Assembly: GCF_019711635.1 (NCBI RefSeq)
Contig: NZ_JAIGNT010000001.1
Location: 310,001 to 374,000, forward strand
Origin: Qipengyuania huizhouensis
Lineage (GTDB): Bacteria; Pseudomonadota; Alphaproteobacteria; Sphingomonadales; Sphingomonadaceae
Reading direction: 5' to 3'
Length of the DNA: 64,000 nucleotides
Within the stretch, counting starts at the first letter, position 1. Each line of letters starts with the position of its first letter. Below the pieces are notes generated by a model. It saw only the letters and a program-made list of their open reading frames with translations, was not told where the DNA came from and searched no databases. A program made the translations under genes and the position numbers. Below are positions 62,801 through 64,000 of this stretch, in pieces.

Positions 62801-63313
62801 GAGCTCCGGGAGCGCTGCCTCGAATTGCTCGTCCAGCACTTCGGGCGGCATCAGCACCAGCTGCACACCTTCCACGTGTTCGGCCAGCATGGCGAGGTCG
62901 ATATGCGTTTCGCCCTTGTCCTGCCACTCGCCCTGCAAGGTCTGCATCTTGCCCCTGGAAAGCAGTGCCGAGAGCCGCCCGTAGGCTGCGCGGTCTGTGG
63001 GATAGGCGAGGAACTGCCAGCCTTCGGCAGTCACGATCCGGCAGCCGATCACCGGGCGGATGCGCGCAGTCTTCGCCTCGGCATGCATGCGCACCACTCC
63101 AGCAAGGGTATTGCGATCGGCGATCCCAATCGCATCGTAGCCATGGGTGAATGCAGTCGCCACGAGATCCACTGCATCGGACGCCCCGCACAGGAACGAA
63201 AAGCAGCTGGTCACACCAAGCTCGACATATCCGGCGCGCGGTTTGCCGGTGAAATTCTCGTCGGTGATCCGTGCCAGCGTGCGGCGTGCAGGAGTGAGCG
63301 GCTGGTCGGGCAT
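59888..63313 (-). CDS. dnaE2: Error-prone DNA polymerase III alpha subunit
   Basis: A 1141-residue C-family polymerase of the DnaE2 (ImuC) type. It has an N-terminal PHP domain ([23 protein letters not shown]) whose first metal histidines are not conserved, the palm with the aspartate triad in [16 protein letters not shown], the finger region ([12 protein letters not shown]), a helix-hairpin-helix and an OB fold ([27 protein letters not shown]), ending [15 protein letters not shown] as DnaE2 proteins do. With ImuA and ImuB it performs damage-induced mutagenesis. Start ATG 63313 overlaps the imuB stop (ATGA). Confidence 0.95.
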   Translation of the reverse strand: [1141 protein letters not shown]

Positions 63314-64000
63314 CAGGCGAAGAACCCATGCATATACCAGTCGGGCGGCCCGCCGCGACCATCCTCGATCAAGCCGTAGCGATAGATCCAGTAGCGCCGG
63401 CCTGTCTCGTCCTCGATCCGGTAGTAGTCGCGTAGCCGCGCATTCGCCCGCTGCCGCCACCATTCGGGCGCAATCCGCTCTGGCCCCTCAGCTTTCGCGA
63501 TGACATAAAGGCCGCCCCGCCAGCGGAAACGGCGCGGCAGGCCCTCCGGCGTCGCATAGATGACAGCGATCGGCTCTGGCCGGGCGAGCAGCTTCAGCGG
63601 GCGCTGGCTGAAACCGGGATCGCACTGCACAAGGGGAGGAACCCGATCCGGCGGTGCTGCCTGCTGCGAAAGCTCCGGCCAATGGCTCTTGCATGGTCGC
63701 AGCCGTGTGACCCTGTCCCTGCCCAGCCGTGTTACCAGCCGGTCGACGAGCACCGGCAGCGACGTGCCGGGCTTATCGGGGGTGTCGAGAGTGTCTTGCA
63801 CGCAGCCTAGCGGTTCGGCCCAGGTCGCGATCAGCCTAGCCTGATCGATCCCGAACCCGGCGTCGATCCCTTCCAGGCGTTCCTCGAACAGGCGCATGAT
63901 ATGGCCGGGATTGCGCGAAGGTGAAGCGAGTTCGAGCGTGCGTGAGGTATGGTCGCCATCCACTCGCCAGAGACGCAGAACCAGCCTGCGTGCGCCCTGC
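63313..64000 (-). CDS. imuB: ImuB, C-terminal part (Y-family-like mutasome protein)
   Basis: About 228 residues of the C-terminal half; the frame stays open to the right edge (upstream residues QGARRLVLRLWRVDGDHTSRTLEL). Recognisable ImuB pieces are NPGHIMRLFEERLEGIDAGFG, RLVTRLGRDRVTRL, LLARPEPI and the end YYRIEDETGRRYWIYRYGLIED then WYMHGFFA. ImuB is a catalytically dead DinB homologue that links DnaE2 to the beta clamp. imuA would be expected further right. The stop overlaps the dnaE2 start. Confidence 0.93.
   Translation of the reverse strand, partial: QGARRLVLRLWRVDGDHTSRTLELASPSRNPGHIMRLFEERLEGIDAGFGIDQARLIATWAEPLGCVQDTLDTPDKPGTSLPVLVDRLVTRLGRDRVTRLRPCKSHWPELSQQAAPPDRVPPLVQCDPGFSQRPLKLLARPEPIAVIYATPEGLPRRFRWRGGLYVIAKAEGPERIAPEWWRQRANARLRDYYRIEDETGRRYWIYRYGLIEDGRGGPPDWYMHGFFA

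Noticed and set aside
61370..63379. 669-codon plus-strand open frame
   Set aside because: Antisense shadow of dnaE2, whose motifs are unambiguous on the other strand.
1..64000. CRISPR arrays, rRNA genes, complete insertion sequences, intact prophage
   Set aside because: None seen: no regularly spaced repeats, no rRNA sequence, no transposase with terminal repeats, and the only integrase is broken.

Overview
The window is about 63% GC DNA from an alphaproteobacterium. Gene content and style point to the Sphingomonadales, most likely an Erythrobacter/Qipengyuania-like genome. The signs are a two-protein B12-dependent methionine synthase, a split glycine dehydrogenase, a cyanide-insensitive-type bd oxidase with a DUF2474 partner, imuB-dnaE2, and many 1-4 nt stop/start overlaps. 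The placement is inferred from gene content only; there is no rRNA gene in the window.

Layout. 1-2.1 kb: biotin-dependent acyl-CoA carboxylase (end of the biotin subunit, then the carboxyltransferase) with a long inverted repeat between them. 2.1-8.8 kb: housekeeping genes (Bcr/CflA-type exporter, dinB, NUDIX, 6-phosphogluconolactonase, Dps, a PhoX-like Tat phosphatase behind a probable Pho box, PhnA domain protein, DUF167). 8.8-14.1 kb: SulP permease with an XRE regulator and a very clear operator, DUF983, tRNA-Gly(CCC), a cysteine-synthase-like enzyme, DUF819 permease. 14.2-21.0 kb: valine/isobutyrate catabolism (mmsA, acyl-CoA dehydrogenase, 3-hydroxyisobutyryl-CoA hydrolase, enoyl-CoA hydratase, mmsB), interrupted by three small unrelated genes. 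It yields propionyl-CoA, a possible substrate of the carboxylase at the left edge.

21.0-26.6 kb (minus): tandem glycine riboswitch, gcvT, gcvH, a REP-like repeat, gcvPA, gcvPB, and 16 nt further on an Nmad3-like gene. 26.7-32.3 kb (minus): ArsR-methyltransferase regulator, metF, metH part 1, metH part 2, an autoregulated methionine/folate operon; with gcv it covers one-carbon metabolism. 32.5-38.8 kb: a GH3 protein with altered catalytic motifs, an aldehyde dehydrogenase, and cydA-cydB-DUF2474.

39-55 kb is the accessory half. It opens with a scar where two 5'-truncated genes (a LacI-type regulator and a GGDEF protein) meet head to head. Then come two convergent operons of seven genes in which every junction is a 4-nt overlap: hybrid kinase, REC protein and Hpt protein facing REC protein, YaiO-type barrel, HEAT-repeat membrane protein and GT2 synthase. 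I read this as a phosphorelay-controlled polysaccharide synthesis/export module, and it is the best candidate for an undescribed system. After it come a frameshifted integrase, a TauE/SafE permease, a three-gene RND efflux system and an isolated 3' piece of a tRNA gene, which look like a decayed mobile region.

55-64 kb: AraC-type regulator, MHYT hybrid histidine kinase, a few very small genes, and the SOS mutasome genes dnaE2 and imuB, the latter cut by the right edge.
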